Positions 37,836-46,494 of a stretch of 64,000 nucleotides of DNA are shown one piece after another; positions within the stretch are counted from its first letter, which is position 1, and every line of letters begins with the position of its first letter. Origin of the DNA: Phascolarctobacterium sp. (GTDB taxonomy: Bacteria; Bacillota; Negativicutes; Acidaminococcales; Acidaminococcaceae). The position numbers were made by a program, and so were the translations under genes. The stretch is taken from contig JAUNIS010000005.1 in assembly GCA_030523325.1 (NCBI GenBank), forward strand, positions 24,915 through 88,914, given 5' to 3'. Under the pieces are notes generated by a model that worked only from the letters and a program-made list of their open reading frames with translations, did no database searches and was not told where the DNA came from.

Positions 37836-38593
37836 TGCAATACGATGCCCTAATCGCTGGAGGCGGACACGCACCCTGGCTTAAAGAATACGCAGGTACT
37901 GATATTAGACTCCTAGCTAAGATCAAAGGAAGACGCTTTGTCGACTATATCATTGAAGCCTTAAAGGCAAGCGGTTACATTAACAAGATTTGTATTTGTG
38001 TTCCTGCTGAAGCCGTCGAAGAGCTTGCCAAAACTACTCCCAATTATTGTGAGGTTAGAGAAGCCGGCAAAGGACTTCCTCATACTTGCTTGGTGGGCAG
38101 TGAAAATATTGGCAAGGAAAATCCTCAAGTACTCGTCGTATGTGATGATATTCCTATGCTCACCGGCGAGGCTGTTGCCGATTTCCTTAAGCAATGTGCA
38201 GCCTTTCCCCACGGCGAATTAATATATCCCATAAATAAACAAGAGGTCTGCCTAAAAAAATTTCCCGACGCAACACGCACCTACGGTAAATCTAGCCACG
38301 GTTCTTATACTGGCGGCAATATGATGCTTGTTGATAAAAGAGTCATGCCACGCGGACAAGTTAAAGCTAACGAAATTTTCGCAAGAAGAAAAAATCCCTT
38401 CAGCCTTGCCTCTTGGCTTGGCTGGAGCTTCATTTTTAAGCTTGTTATGCATAAGCTTTCCGTTGCCGATGTTGAAAAGCGTGTGACAGAGCTTATGGAA
38501 ATGGAGTCTCATGCAATTTTCTCCGATTATCCTGAAATCGGTATGGATGTCGACAAGCCAGCAGATTTTGCGCTTGCCGAAAAATATTTATAA
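37835..38593 (+). CDS. Nucleotidyltransferase family protein (MobA-like NTP_transf_3)
   Basis: A 252-residue protein with a GT-A-type nucleotidyltransferase core: the N-terminal ALIAGGGHAPWLKEY resembles the nucleotide loop, KIKGRRFVDYIIEALKASG the sugar-side helix, and VVCDDIPMLTGEAV the metal-binding Asp motif (about 107-120). The Lys/Arg-rich signature of MobA and GlmU is only partly kept. It sits directly before glmU with overlapping translation from the GntR gene, hinting at a role in activated-sugar metabolism. The substrate is not known. Confidence 0.75.
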   Translation: MQYDALIAGGGHAPWLKEYAGTDIRLLAKIKGRRFVDYIIEALKASGYINKICICVPAEAVEELAKTTPNYCEVREAGKGLPHTCLVGSENIGKENPQVLVVCDDIPMLTGEAVADFLKQCAAFPHGELIYPINKQEVCLKKFPDATRTYGKSSHGSYTGGNMMLVDKRVMPRGQVKANEIFARRKNPFSLASWLGWSFIFKLVMHKLSVADVEKRVTELMEMESHAIFSDYPEIGMDVDKPADFALAEKYL

Positions 38594-38612
38594 TTCAGTG
38601 AGGTAATTTTTT

Positions 38613-39983
38613 ATGTCTAGTTTAGTTGCTATTATTTTAGCTGCTGGCAAAGGAACTCGTATGCGCAGCAAATTACCTAAAGTTTTGCACAAGGTTGGCG
38701 GCAAAGCTATGCTCCAACATGTTATCGATGCATCTACTGCAGCTGGTGCGAATGAAAAAGTTGTCATCATCGGTCATGGAGCTGAGCTTGTAGAAGAAAT
38801 GGTTGCGGGTCAAGCAAAGACAGCTTTGCAGGCTGAGCAGCTCGGTACTGGCCATGCAGTTTTGCAAACGAAAGAAGCTTTAAAAAATTTTGTTGGCACT
38901 GCCATGATTTTATGCGGTGACACGCCTCTCTTAGACGGTGAGGAATTGAAAAAATTTTACGAAGCTCACAAGGCTTCTGGTGCAGCTGCAACTGTTATGA
39001 CTGCCATCATGGATAATCCCACCGGTTATGGTCGTATTATCCGCGATGCTGTTGGCGATGTTTTTGGTATTGTAGAACAAAAAGATGCAACCGAAGAACA
39101 AAAGGCCATTAAGGAAATCAACACTGGTATCTATTGCATTGAATGTCCTTTGATGTTCGATGTTCTTGAAACCCTCACTCCTAATAATGCACAAGGCGAA
39201 TATTATTTAACTGATATTCTCGACAAATTATATACCGCAGGTCAAAAGGTTAGCGGCGTTGTAACTGAGGACAGCGATATGGTTATGGGCATCAATTCTC
39301 GTAAACAACTTGCTGTTGCCGAGTCCGTAATGCGTAACCGTATTCTCGATAAGCTAATGGATAGCGGCGTAACCATCATGGATCCTGCTAGCACCTTTAT
39401 CGAAGCAAGTGTAAAAATCGGTCAAGACACTATTATCTATCCCTACACCTGGCTCGAAGGTAACACGGAGATCGGTGAAGATTGTGAAATCGGGCCTAAC
39501 TGTCGTTTTACCAATGTCAAGCTGGGCTCCGGCAACAAGATTCAATTTACCTATGCACATGACTGCGAAGTTAAAAATAATGTAACAGCAGGTCCTTACA
39601 TTCATTTGCGTCCTGACACAGTTATCAGTGACGATGTTAAAATTGGCAACTTTGTCGAAGTTAAAAATTCTAACGTGGGCGTCGGCACCAAGCTGCCCCA
39701 TCTCACTTATATCGGCGACAGCGATATTGGTAGCGGCGTAAACATGGGTTGCGGTTGCATCACCGTTAACTACGATGGCAAAAAGAAACATCGCACCATT
39801 GTCGGTGATAATTCTTTTGTCGGCTGCAATACTAATTTAGTCGCTCCTGTAACCGTAGAAGCAAATACTTATATCGGCGCAGGCTCAACCATTACCAAGG
39901 ACGTTCCGGAAAATGCTTTGGGCATTGGCCGTGCTAAACAAAAAAATATTGATGGCTGGGCAGAAAATTATCGTAATAAGTAA
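38613..39983 (+). CDS. glmU: Bifunctional GlmU: N-acetylglucosamine-1-P uridyltransferase / glucosamine-1-P acetyltransferase
   Basis: A 456-residue enzyme giving UDP-GlcNAc for peptidoglycan and LPS. The N-terminal pyrophosphorylase has LAAGKGTRMRSKLPKVLH (9-26) and LCGDTPLL; the C-terminal left-handed beta-helix has hexapeptide repeats (GPYIHLRPDTVI, GNFVEVKNS, YIGDSDIGSGVNMGCGCITVNYDGKKKH with the catalytic His region, VAPVTVEANTYIGAGSTIT). Full length. 20 bp after the nucleotidyltransferase. Confidence 0.97.
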   Translation: MSSLVAIILAAGKGTRMRSKLPKVLHKVGGKAMLQHVIDASTAAGANEKVVIIGHGAELVEEMVAGQAKTALQAEQLGTGHAVLQTKEALKNFVGTAMILCGDTPLLDGEELKKFYEAHKASGAAATVMTAIMDNPTGYGRIIRDAVGDVFGIVEQKDATEEQKAIKEINTGIYCIECPLMFDVLETLTPNNAQGEYYLTDILDKLYTAGQKVSGVVTEDSDMVMGINSRKQLAVAESVMRNRILDKLMDSGVTIMDPASTFIEASVKIGQDTIIYPYTWLEGNTEIGEDCEIGPNCRFTNVKLGSGNKIQFTYAHDCEVKNNVTAGPYIHLRPDTVISDDVKIGNFVEVKNSNVGVGTKLPHLTYIGDSDIGSGVNMGCGCITVNYDGKKKHRTIVGDNSFVGCNTNLVAPVTVEANTYIGAGSTITKDVPENALGIGRAKQKNIDGWAENYRNK

Positions 39984-40079
39984 ACACATTTCCTATGGAA
40001 ATATGCATCATTATGGAGTATAATATCTTTGTGATTGATAAAATCATTTTATTAACAATAATTTCTGGAGGGAAATGAA

Positions 40080-41042
40080 ATGTTGTCTGATGAAAATAAA
40101 CTGAGAATTTTTACTGGTAATGCCAATCCTGATCTTGCTCGCGAAATCGCATCCTATCTTGGTACCACTGTAGGTGATAGCGTAGTTAATCGTTTTAACA
40201 ATGGCGAAATCCAAGTTATGATTAACGAATCTGTTCGCGGCAAGGATATCTTTATTGTTCAACCTACCTGCGGTCCCATCGTTAACGATAATGTTATGGA
40301 GCTTTTAATCATGGCAGATGCTTTCAAACGTGCAAGCGCTAAAAACATTACTGCTATCGTTCCTTACTATGGTTATGCTCGTCAAGATCGCAAAGCTCGC
40401 GGCCGTGAACCTATCACTTCTAAGCTGGTGGCTGATTTGATGGAAGCATCCGGTATTACCCGCGTTGTTACTATCGACCTGCATGCAGCGCAAATCCAAG
40501 GTTTCTTTAATATTCCGTTTGATCATATGCCTGGTGGCCCGCTCCTTGCTGAATACATCAAAGAAAAAAATCTTGAAGATTTAATCGTTGTATCTCCCGA
40601 CCTAGGTGGCGTTAGCCGTGCTCGTCTCTTTGCAGAAATTCTCAATTGCCCTATGGCAATTATCGACAAACGTCGTCCTGAACCTGGCGTAGCTGAGGTT
40701 ATGAATTTAATCGGCGAAGTAAGCGGTAAAAACTGCGTACTTGTTGACGATATGGTTGACACAGCAGGTTCCTTATGTGAAGGTGCTCGTGCACTTAAGA
40801 AATTTGGTGCTAAAGACATTTATGCTTGCTGCACTCACCCCATCCTGACCGATCCTGCTATCTCTCGTATCGCTCAATCCGATATCACAGAACTCGTTGC
40901 GACCAATACCATTCCTCTGCCACCTAGCAAAAAGCATCCGAAAATCAAAATCCTTTCTGTTGCTCCTATCCTTGCAGAAACCATTCTCCGTATCTACAAT
41001 GATTGGTCCGTTTCTTCCCTCTTCGACCTTCATAAAAAATAA
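40080..41042 (+). CDS. prs: Ribose-phosphate pyrophosphokinase
   Basis: A 320-residue PRPP synthetase making phosphoribosyl pyrophosphate from ribose-5-P and ATP. Motifs: FNNGEIQVMINESVRGKD, the ATP-site YYGYARQDRKARGREP, DLHAAQIQGFF, the PRPP loop VLVDDMVDTAGSLCEGA (about 221-237). Preceded by GGAGGG and about 95 bp after glmU, the usual gene pair. A terminator follows. Confidence 0.97.
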   Translation: MLSDENKLRIFTGNANPDLAREIASYLGTTVGDSVVNRFNNGEIQVMINESVRGKDIFIVQPTCGPIVNDNVMELLIMADAFKRASAKNITAIVPYYGYARQDRKARGREPITSKLVADLMEASGITRVVTIDLHAAQIQGFFNIPFDHMPGGPLLAEYIKEKNLEDLIVVSPDLGGVSRARLFAEILNCPMAIIDKRRPEPGVAEVMNLIGEVSGKNCVLVDDMVDTAGSLCEGARALKKFGAKDIYACCTHPILTDPAISRIAQSDITELVATNTIPLPPSKKHPKIKILSVAPILAETILRIYNDWSVSSLFDLHKK

Positions 41043-41059
41043 TTTACTCTTTAAAATAA

Positions 41060-41089
41060 AAAATCCTGGCTCGCTGGAGTCAGGATTTT
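41060..41089 (+). terminator. Terminator after prs
   Basis: AAAATCCTGGCTC / GAGTCAGGATTTT (12 of 13 pairs) with a 4-nt loop, then TTTTTAG. Confidence 0.9.
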
Positions 41090-41134
41090 TTTAGTGCTGT
41101 CGTAGCTTGCTACGCAACTAATTTTTGTTAATGT

Positions 41135-42232
41135 TTATGCTTTGATAATTTCACCAGTTTCTGGATGAATGTGTTCTTTTTTGAAGAAATGGGTGTAGGT
41201 TGCCATGACCATGATGATGATTCCGAGATAACCAGTATAAGAATAAATGTAGCCTACCAGTTTATCAAAAGGAAGCACGGAACCAAAAAATGCACAGATG
41301 CAAATAATCACCCGGAAAATTCTCGCCTTGGTGCTATGTTCATCCTGCACTAAAAAGTTAGAAATAATCCAGAGAATAGAAGTCAGCGGATTAAAAATAC
41401 CTACCATTAAAATAATACTAAAGATTTGCGCGTAGAGCGGGTCGAGTGTTTTAGCTAATTCTAAAGTAGGCACTTGAACATAACCAGCGACTTGAATATG
41501 CCCGAGGATGGCCAGCGCCATCACACTAATGCAGCAGGCGAAAACAAATCCGCCGATAATCCCGGACAGTCTTGCTTCCTTATCACTGTTACAGCTTGGT
41601 CCAATGCCCGCAAGAAAAGGTCCTAATCCAAGTGCCATGAAGCTCGTATAAAGAACGCCGGAAAAAGCCCAATTACTTGTAGCAGCACGCACAGGATGAG
41701 CAGCTAAATAAATTTCTGCAGCAGGAATATTACTAAAACCAGTGAACAAGGTGCTTATCCCAATGAAGAGCGTGTAAGCGATGATAACGTAACCAATCCC
41801 GCCGATAAGCTGAGTAATTTTTTTAATGCCAAACCAGTTGGCGATAAAAATTGCTACTAGCATGGCTCCTCGACCATAAGATGTTGGTACTCCATAATAT
41901 TGGTTCAGCGTTGCCCCTGCCCCAGCAGTCATCAAAATCAAAACTGCAAAAAAGAAAATGGGCACAAAATATTTTAAAAAGCTGCCCATATATTTACCGC
42001 AATAGTAAATCCAAATAGTATTAACATTTTTCAGCTGCAGCTTTTTGCCGTCCTCCATAGCCATGCTGCAAATTAAAATATAGGTAAGCATGGTCAAGGC
42101 AGCTGCACCAAGTACACCCCTAAAACCAAAGGCGGTGAAAAATTGCAGAACCTCCTGCCCTGTAGCAAAGCCTGAGCCAATACTGAAGGCGATGATTGCA
42201 GAGCTCATGCCAAGAATATTTGTTAATTGCAT
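41135..42232 (-). CDS. YkvI-like APC-superfamily membrane protein
   Basis: A 365-residue protein with about ten membrane helices. The first helix carries AFSIGSGFATGQEVLQFF, an APC/LeuT-like unwound-helix Gly motif, and the family resembles the Firmicute YkvI membrane proteins, related to amino acid/spore-germination transporters. Function is unproven. RBS GAGGTG. It stands alone between the prs terminator and a gene-poor stretch. Confidence 0.8.
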   Translation of the reverse strand: MQLTNILGMSSAIIAFSIGSGFATGQEVLQFFTAFGFRGVLGAAALTMLTYILICSMAMEDGKKLQLKNVNTIWIYYCGKYMGSFLKYFVPIFFFAVLILMTAGAGATLNQYYGVPTSYGRGAMLVAIFIANWFGIKKITQLIGGIGYVIIAYTLFIGISTLFTGFSNIPAAEIYLAAHPVRAATSNWAFSGVLYTSFMALGLGPFLAGIGPSCNSDKEARLSGIIGGFVFACCISVMALAILGHIQVAGYVQVPTLELAKTLDPLYAQIFSIILMVGIFNPLTSILWIISNFLVQDEHSTKARIFRVIICICAFFGSVLPFDKLVGYIYSYTGYLGIIIMVMATYTHFFKKEHIHPETGEIIKA

Positions 42233-42296
42233 AAAAACACCTCGTTGTCATATCTTAAGAAAACTAATATAATATTATAAACTATTTCATTTTGCA

Positions 42297-42431
42297 TTGA
42301 AAGAGAAAAAATTTAATGGAGCTAAAAATATCATTAGCAAAAATGCTTTTAAAATTTGCCAAGAAATTCTCGACGCGTCCATACTTCGATGGAGCAAGGC
42401 ATATAAAATAATCGATGACTTAAAAAAATAG
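42297..42431 (+). pseudogene. Possible C-terminal gene remnant ending inside a terminator
   Basis: An open frame of 44 codons (no ribosome site, only TTG) reads like the tail of a helical protein (KNAFKICQEILD, SKAYKIIDDLKK) and its stop codon lies in the first arm of the terminator at 42427. This suggests a degraded gene that kept its 3' end. The rest of the 42233-42536 gap shows nothing else. The coding evidence is weak. Confidence 0.25.
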
Positions 42432-42461
42432 GACTATTCACCATTACAGAATAGTCCTATT
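42427..42461 (+). terminator. Stand-alone terminator
   Basis: AATAGGACTATTC / GAATAGTCCTATT, a perfect 13-bp stem with a 9-nt loop, then TTCTTAGG. There is no intact gene directly upstream on the plus strand. Confidence 0.8.
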
Positions 42462-42536
42462 TTCTTAGGTCTCTTGCTCTATAGAATTGTAAATGATAAA
42501 ATTATAATGTTATGCTTTTGTTTGAACAGGTGAATT

Positions 42537-43328
42537 ATGCGTACATTATATATTTTGCTCCTAGCTATGCTGTTAGCTTGCCTGAGTCTCTGGCTAGGAC
42601 AATTTAAAAAATTTAAAAAATCCTTGGCACTCATCCTCGCTGTTATCTTCCTGAGTGCGGGAGGAAGCTTTTTGACCTGCAGCGTTTTACCTGGAGATTT
42701 TTTTTACAAGGACACCGTCACGAATCTTCACAACAAAAAGCTTGCTCCTAAAAAAACAAAAACCATCGCCCTAACCTTTGACGATGGTCCCTACGAACCT
42801 TATACAACTGATTTGCTAAACAATTTGCAAAAAGAAAATGTTAAGGCAACCTTCTTCATCATCGCCGAGCAAGCAGAAAAATATCCAGCTGTCGTTAAGC
42901 GCATCGCCGCAGAAGGTCATACTATCGGTTTGCACCAATATAAACATACGGATTCTTTAAAATTGTCGGCTGCTGAACTCAAAGCAAGTCTGCTGCGAGG
43001 CAAAGAAGCCCTGGAAAAAATTACCGGCCAAAAGGTTAAATTCTGGCGACCATGTCACGGTTTTAGAGATGGCGTGGTGTTAAAAGTCGCTCAAGAATTA
43101 AATTTAACCGTCGTGAACTGGGATAACATTCCCCGGGATTGGACGCTCATCAATGCTGAAGAGATCACGAGGAGAGTCGTCAAGGACGCGCAGGATGGCA
43201 ACATCGTCCTTTTACACGACGGAGACAGTCCTACCTATATCCATCCCCGCACAGAAACCGTGCAAGCGGTGCCTAAAATTATTGCTGAGCTCAAAGCTCA
43301 AGGTTATACATTCGTAAAGATTGAATAG
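42537..43328 (+). CDS. Polysaccharide deacetylase (NodB domain), membrane-anchored
   Basis: A 263-residue protein with two N-terminal hydrophobic segments (1-20 and about 32-52), then a NodB homology domain from about residue 75: TFDDGPYEPYT (motif 1 with catalytic Asp and metal Asp), HTIGLHQYKHTD (motif 2, with an HxxxH spacing), RPCHGFRD (motif 3), NWDNIPRDW (motif 4) and LLHDGD (motif 5). It probably removes acetyl groups from peptidoglycan or another envelope glycan. It is followed by pth after 9 bp. Confidence 0.9.
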   Translation: MRTLYILLLAMLLACLSLWLGQFKKFKKSLALILAVIFLSAGGSFLTCSVLPGDFFYKDTVTNLHNKKLAPKKTKTIALTFDDGPYEPYTTDLLNNLQKENVKATFFIIAEQAEKYPAVVKRIAAEGHTIGLHQYKHTDSLKLSAAELKASLLRGKEALEKITGQKVKFWRPCHGFRDGVVLKVAQELNLTVVNWDNIPRDWTLINAEEITRRVVKDAQDGNIVLLHDGDSPTYIHPRTETVQAVPKIIAELKAQGYTFVKIE

Positions 43329-43337
43329 GAGAAAAAC

Positions 43338-43976
43338 ATGAAATTAATCGTCGGTCTTGGAAATATCGGGAAAGAATATGAAAACACGCGTCATAATATT
43401 GGCTTCATGGTCGTTGACGAGCTTGCTAGCCGCTGGAAGATTAGCTTTGGCAAGGAAGATCGCTCGGCCTATTGTGCGGAAACACGTATGGGCGGAGAAA
43501 AAATTTTACTCATCAAACCAACTACCTATATGAATTTGTCCGGCTTCGCCGTAGGAGCCTATGCTAATTTTTTCCACATCGAACCAGAGAATATTGCTGT
43601 CGTGCAGGACGATATGGACATGACACTCGGTCAATTGCGCATTCGTTCGAAAGGCAGTGCAGGTGGTCACAATGGTATCAAGTCCATCATCCAACACTTA
43701 GGGACAGAAGAATTCCCACGCTTTAAGGTTGGCATCGGACATCCCGATAGAAATAATCGAGCCGTCATCAATCACGTGCTCACAGGTTTTTACGCAGATG
43801 AAAAGGAAACCGTCAGCAAAGCGATTAACGACATGGCAAGTGCTCTCGAAGAATGGGTAAATGTGGATTTAAATTCCGCCATGCAAAAATATAACACGAA
43901 AAAAGCAAAGAAATCTAAAAAACAAGCTAGTACGCAAACAGAAGATACTACTAAAGAGGAAAAAACTGAAACTTAA
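43338..43976 (+). CDS. pth: Peptidyl-tRNA hydrolase
   Basis: A 212-residue Pth recycling tRNA from drop-off peptidyl-tRNA. VGLGNIGKEYENTRHNIGF carries the catalytic His (about residue 20), with KPTTYMNLSG, VVQDDMDMTLGQLR and SAGGHNGIKSI. Compared with the usual length of about 190, it has an extra C-terminal tail of about 25 residues, Lys-rich then Thr/Glu-rich (KKAKKSKKQ, then acidic). RBS AGGAGA. Confidence 0.95.
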   Translation: MKLIVGLGNIGKEYENTRHNIGFMVVDELASRWKISFGKEDRSAYCAETRMGGEKILLIKPTTYMNLSGFAVGAYANFFHIEPENIAVVQDDMDMTLGQLRIRSKGSAGGHNGIKSIIQHLGTEEFPRFKVGIGHPDRNNRAVINHVLTGFYADEKETVSKAINDMASALEEWVNVDLNSAMQKYNTKKAKKSKKQASTQTEDTTKEEKTET

Positions 43977-43984
43977 AAATTTTT

Positions 43985-44008
43985 ATCCCGGCTCACACGA
44001 GCCGGGAT
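43985..44008 (+). terminator. Terminator after pth
   Basis: ATCCCGGCTC / GAGCCGGGAT, a perfect 10-bp GC-rich stem with a 4-nt loop, then ATTTATG. Confidence 0.85.
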
Positions 44009-44048
44009 ATTTATGTTGAAATGTTTTCGAGATTATTAAACAGAAAAA

Positions 44049-44102
44049 ACTCCTTAACCTCAGGGGGGATCTTATGCTCGAACTCTCGTGAAGTTAAGGA
44101 GT
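44049..44102 (-). terminator. Terminator after the AGCS symporter
   Basis: ACTCCTTAAC / GTTAAGGAGT, a perfect 10-bp stem with a 34-nt loop; on the minus strand it is followed by TTTTTTCTG. It is 24 bp past the symporter stop. Confidence 0.75.
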
Positions 44103-44126
44103 GGAAAAAATTAGCGATGTTAAATT

Positions 44127-45533
44127 TTATTTGATCTTTTCAAATTCGTCCATATCTTTTACAAGAGGACCAACCAGCATAATCATAATGATAGCATTCG
44201 GAATTACCATCAATGCGTTCAGAATATCAGAAATATCCCAAGCGATTTCGAATGCGGATACGCAACCGATGAAAGCAACAACTGCAAAAGAAATACGATA
44301 AGCCATAGCAGCCTTGGTGGATTTGCTCAAATATTCGAGAGCTTTTTCGCCGTGATATTCCCAGCCGAGAATAGTGGAGAAAGCAAACAATGCGAGAGCA
44401 ATTGCAACGAGCCAAGCACCGCCGTTACCTAAGGTAGAACGGAAAGCCTCGATAGTAAGAGACGCGCCTTTGAGAACAACCTTACCATCAACCATAACCT
44501 TACCCATTGCACCGGATGTAAGGATTGCCAGACCAGTTACAGAGCAAACTACGAAAGTATCCCAGAAAGTACCGGTAGAGTTAATATAACCTTGACGAAC
44601 ATGGTTATCGGTTGTTGCGGCTGCTGCAGTAATAGCCGCAGAGCCCATACCAGCTTCGTTAGAGAAGCAACCACGTGCAACACCTTTAGACATTGCTTCT
44701 ACCATAGATGCAGTTACGGAACCAGCTACACCACCACCAACTGCTTCAGGACTGAAAGCCATACGGAACATGTCAACGATTGCGTTAGGAATTTGATCAA
44801 CGTGGAAGAGAATGATGACAACAGCACCAATGAAATAGAAAATCGCCATCAAGGGAACGATAACGGAAGAAACCTTAGAGATGGATTTCAAACCGCCGAC
44901 AACGATTGCTAAGGTTAAAAGACCAACGATTGCGCCAACAACATACATGTTAGCACCACAAAGATTTTGGAAAGCTTCGGTAATGGAGTTGCCTTGAGTC
45001 AGGTTACCGATACCGTAAGAAGCACATACTGCAAAGAATGCGAAGGAATAAGCTAAAATTTTTGCAAAGCCTGCATAACCTTCGCCGTATTCTTTAGGAA
45101 TAGCTACTTCAGCAGTAGTCATAGGACCACCAAGCATTTCGCCGCGTTCATTTTTAATACGATATTTTACTGCGAGAGAACATTCAGTAAATTTAGAAGT
45201 AATACCAAATGCTGCAGAAATCCACATCCAAACAAGAGCACCAGGACCACCAGTTGCAAGTGCGTTAGCTACACCAGCAATATTACCGGTACCGATGGTA
45301 GCTGCAAGAGCTGTACATAAGCAAGCGAATGGTGATACGTCACCCTCGCCTTTAGATTGACGAGCTTCTTTACTCAAGGTAGAAGAAACTGCATAAGGCA
45401 AGTTGCGCCAGCAATAAAATTTTGTTCTAAATGTTAAATAAATACCTGTGCCGACCAAAATGGTAAGCATAACAGGACCCCATACGAAACCATCAATGGC
45501 TTCTAGCGTTGCGAGAATTTGAGCTTCTGACAT
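44127..45533 (-). CDS. AGCS-family sodium:alanine/glycine symporter
   Basis: A 468-residue Na+-coupled amino acid carrier with about eleven helices. Typical AGCS motifs: GPVMLTILVGTGIYLTFRTKF at the start, ATIGTGNIAGVANALATGGPGALVWMW (Na+/substrate site), SYGIGNLTQGN and GCFSNEAGMGSAAITAAAA. The upstream leader holds a glycine riboswitch, so glycine is a likely substrate (alanine also possible). RBS AGAGGG. Single-gene unit ended by the hairpin at 44049. Confidence 0.95.
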   Translation of the reverse strand: MSEAQILATLEAIDGFVWGPVMLTILVGTGIYLTFRTKFYCWRNLPYAVSSTLSKEARQSKGEGDVSPFACLCTALAATIGTGNIAGVANALATGGPGALVWMWISAAFGITSKFTECSLAVKYRIKNERGEMLGGPMTTAEVAIPKEYGEGYAGFAKILAYSFAFFAVCASYGIGNLTQGNSITEAFQNLCGANMYVVGAIVGLLTLAIVVGGLKSISKVSSVIVPLMAIFYFIGAVVIILFHVDQIPNAIVDMFRMAFSPEAVGGGVAGSVTASMVEAMSKGVARGCFSNEAGMGSAAITAAAATTDNHVRQGYINSTGTFWDTFVVCSVTGLAILTSGAMGKVMVDGKVVLKGASLTIEAFRSTLGNGGAWLVAIALALFAFSTILGWEYHGEKALEYLSKSTKAAMAYRISFAVVAFIGCVSAFEIAWDISDILNALMVIPNAIIMIMLVGPLVKDMDEFEKIK

Positions 45534-45599
45534 AATTTTTCCCTCTTTCTTTTCTTTACTTGGAGTTTGTCAGCTAAAGAAGATCCCAACAAAACAAAA

Positions 45600-45630
45600 G
45601 AGCGACCCCTACCCCCTAGTAGAATCACTC
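45600..45630 (-). terminator. Riboswitch expression platform (terminator)
   Basis: On the minus strand GAGTGA...TCGCTC (6 pairs, one wobble) encloses CTAC...GTAG and is followed by TTTTGTTTTG. It lies between the glycine aptamer and the symporter start, so glycine binding likely decides whether this hairpin forms. Confidence 0.65.
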
Positions 45631-45654
45631 AAGCAATACATCGAACAGAATCAA

Positions 45655-45750
45655 AATTTCTCCGTCCTTTTGCCTGAGAGATTAACGCTTTTGCGTTTTG
45701 CACCTTCGGCCCCTGCTTATATAAGCAGGCTTCTCCAGAGTACCATCCAC
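45655..45750 (-). promoter_or_regulatory. Glycine riboswitch (single aptamer)
   Basis: Read on the minus strand: CTCTGGAGAAGCC, a variable hairpin, GGGGCCGAAGGTGCAA, a second variable hairpin (AACGCAAAAGCGTT), then TCTCTCAGGCAAAAGGAC and GGAGA. These are the conserved core blocks of the gcvT-type glycine aptamer. Only one aptamer is visible; many glycine riboswitches are tandem. It sits about 120 nt upstream of the AGCS symporter. Confidence 0.92.
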
Positions 45751-45814
45751 TTGCAGTCAACTGCAAATCCATGCTGAACTTTAGTTTTCACCAAGCTTCA
45801 TTTGGTATGCTTAG

Positions 45815-45844
45815 ATTTTACCAAAGTATTTATTATCTGTCCAA
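45815..45844 (-). promoter_or_regulatory. Candidate promoter for the riboswitch-symporter transcript
   Basis: Minus strand TTGGAC, 18-nt spacer, TAAAAT with an extended -10 TGG. It is 65 nt upstream of the glycine aptamer. The remaining stretch to 46089 is AT-rich with no gene I can support. Confidence 0.5.
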
Positions 45845-46089
45845 TTGTATACAGTATAAATGCTATTTTGACATTAATTTAAAAATTTTATTATTAAATT
45901 GTAAACTTTAAACAATTTTTAGAAATTTGTAAGTTGTTTTTCAATTTTTTCTTCAAGATTTTCCCAAAAAAATTTCTATTTTTTTGGGTAGAATACCGTT
46001 TTGTATACACAAATGCTAAAATTCACATTTTTTCTCTAATAAAACTAAGAAAATCCTTGGCGTTTAGCAAAAAATTTTCTTCAAACAAA

Positions 46090-46123
46090 AAAATCCCTGC
46101 TCTTAATCAAGAACAAGGATTTT
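46090..46123 (-). terminator. Terminator after the YbjQ gene
   Basis: AAAATCC..CTTAATCAAG..GGATTTT hairpin with T-runs; about 20 bp past the YbjQ-family stop. Confidence 0.7.
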
Positions 46124-46141
46124 GATATTGAAAAATATAAA

Positions 46142-46462
46142 TCAGTAAAGAGTTACAGCTGTGCCTTGACAGCAAACCATAATCATACCGTTTTTTTCTC
46201 CGAGCACTTCGTAATCAAAGCTGACGCCGATGATACCATCCGCACCTAATTTTTCTGCACGGTTAACCATTTCTTTTAAAGCTTTGCTACGAGCATCTTC
46301 TAATTCTCCCTCGTACATACCGCTTCTACCACCAATGGTATCTGTCACACCAGCAAACCAGTCCTTGACAAAATTCATGCCCGTAACTACTTCACCAAAA
46401 ACAATTCCTTTGTAGCCTGTAATCTTGCGATCCTCTATATAACTTGTAGTTGTAATAATCAT
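46142..46462 (-). CDS. YbjQ/UPF0145-family protein
   Basis: A 106-residue YbjQ-type protein, predicted to form a pentameric ring. Conserved pieces: TTSYIEDRKITGYKGIVFGEVV at the start, the R/K-rich middle (DARSKALKEMVNRAEKLGAD) and GIIGVSFDYEVLG, ending VCCQGTAVTL. The family is often called heavy-metal-binding, but its function is unknown. RBS AGAGGAGG; 32 bp after the DapF-fold gene, so they form one unit. Confidence 0.9.
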   Translation of the reverse strand: MIITTTSYIEDRKITGYKGIVFGEVVTGMNFVKDWFAGVTDTIGGRSGMYEGELEDARSKALKEMVNRAEKLGADGIIGVSFDYEVLGEKNGMIMVCCQGTAVTLY

Positions 46463-46494
46463 TGTAAAATGCCTCCTCTTAGATAAGGAATTTT

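Noticed and set aside
45934..46125. 63-residue plus-strand open frame
   Set aside because: Phe/Lys-rich translation of AT-rich DNA with no ribosome site, running through the terminator of the YbjQ gene.
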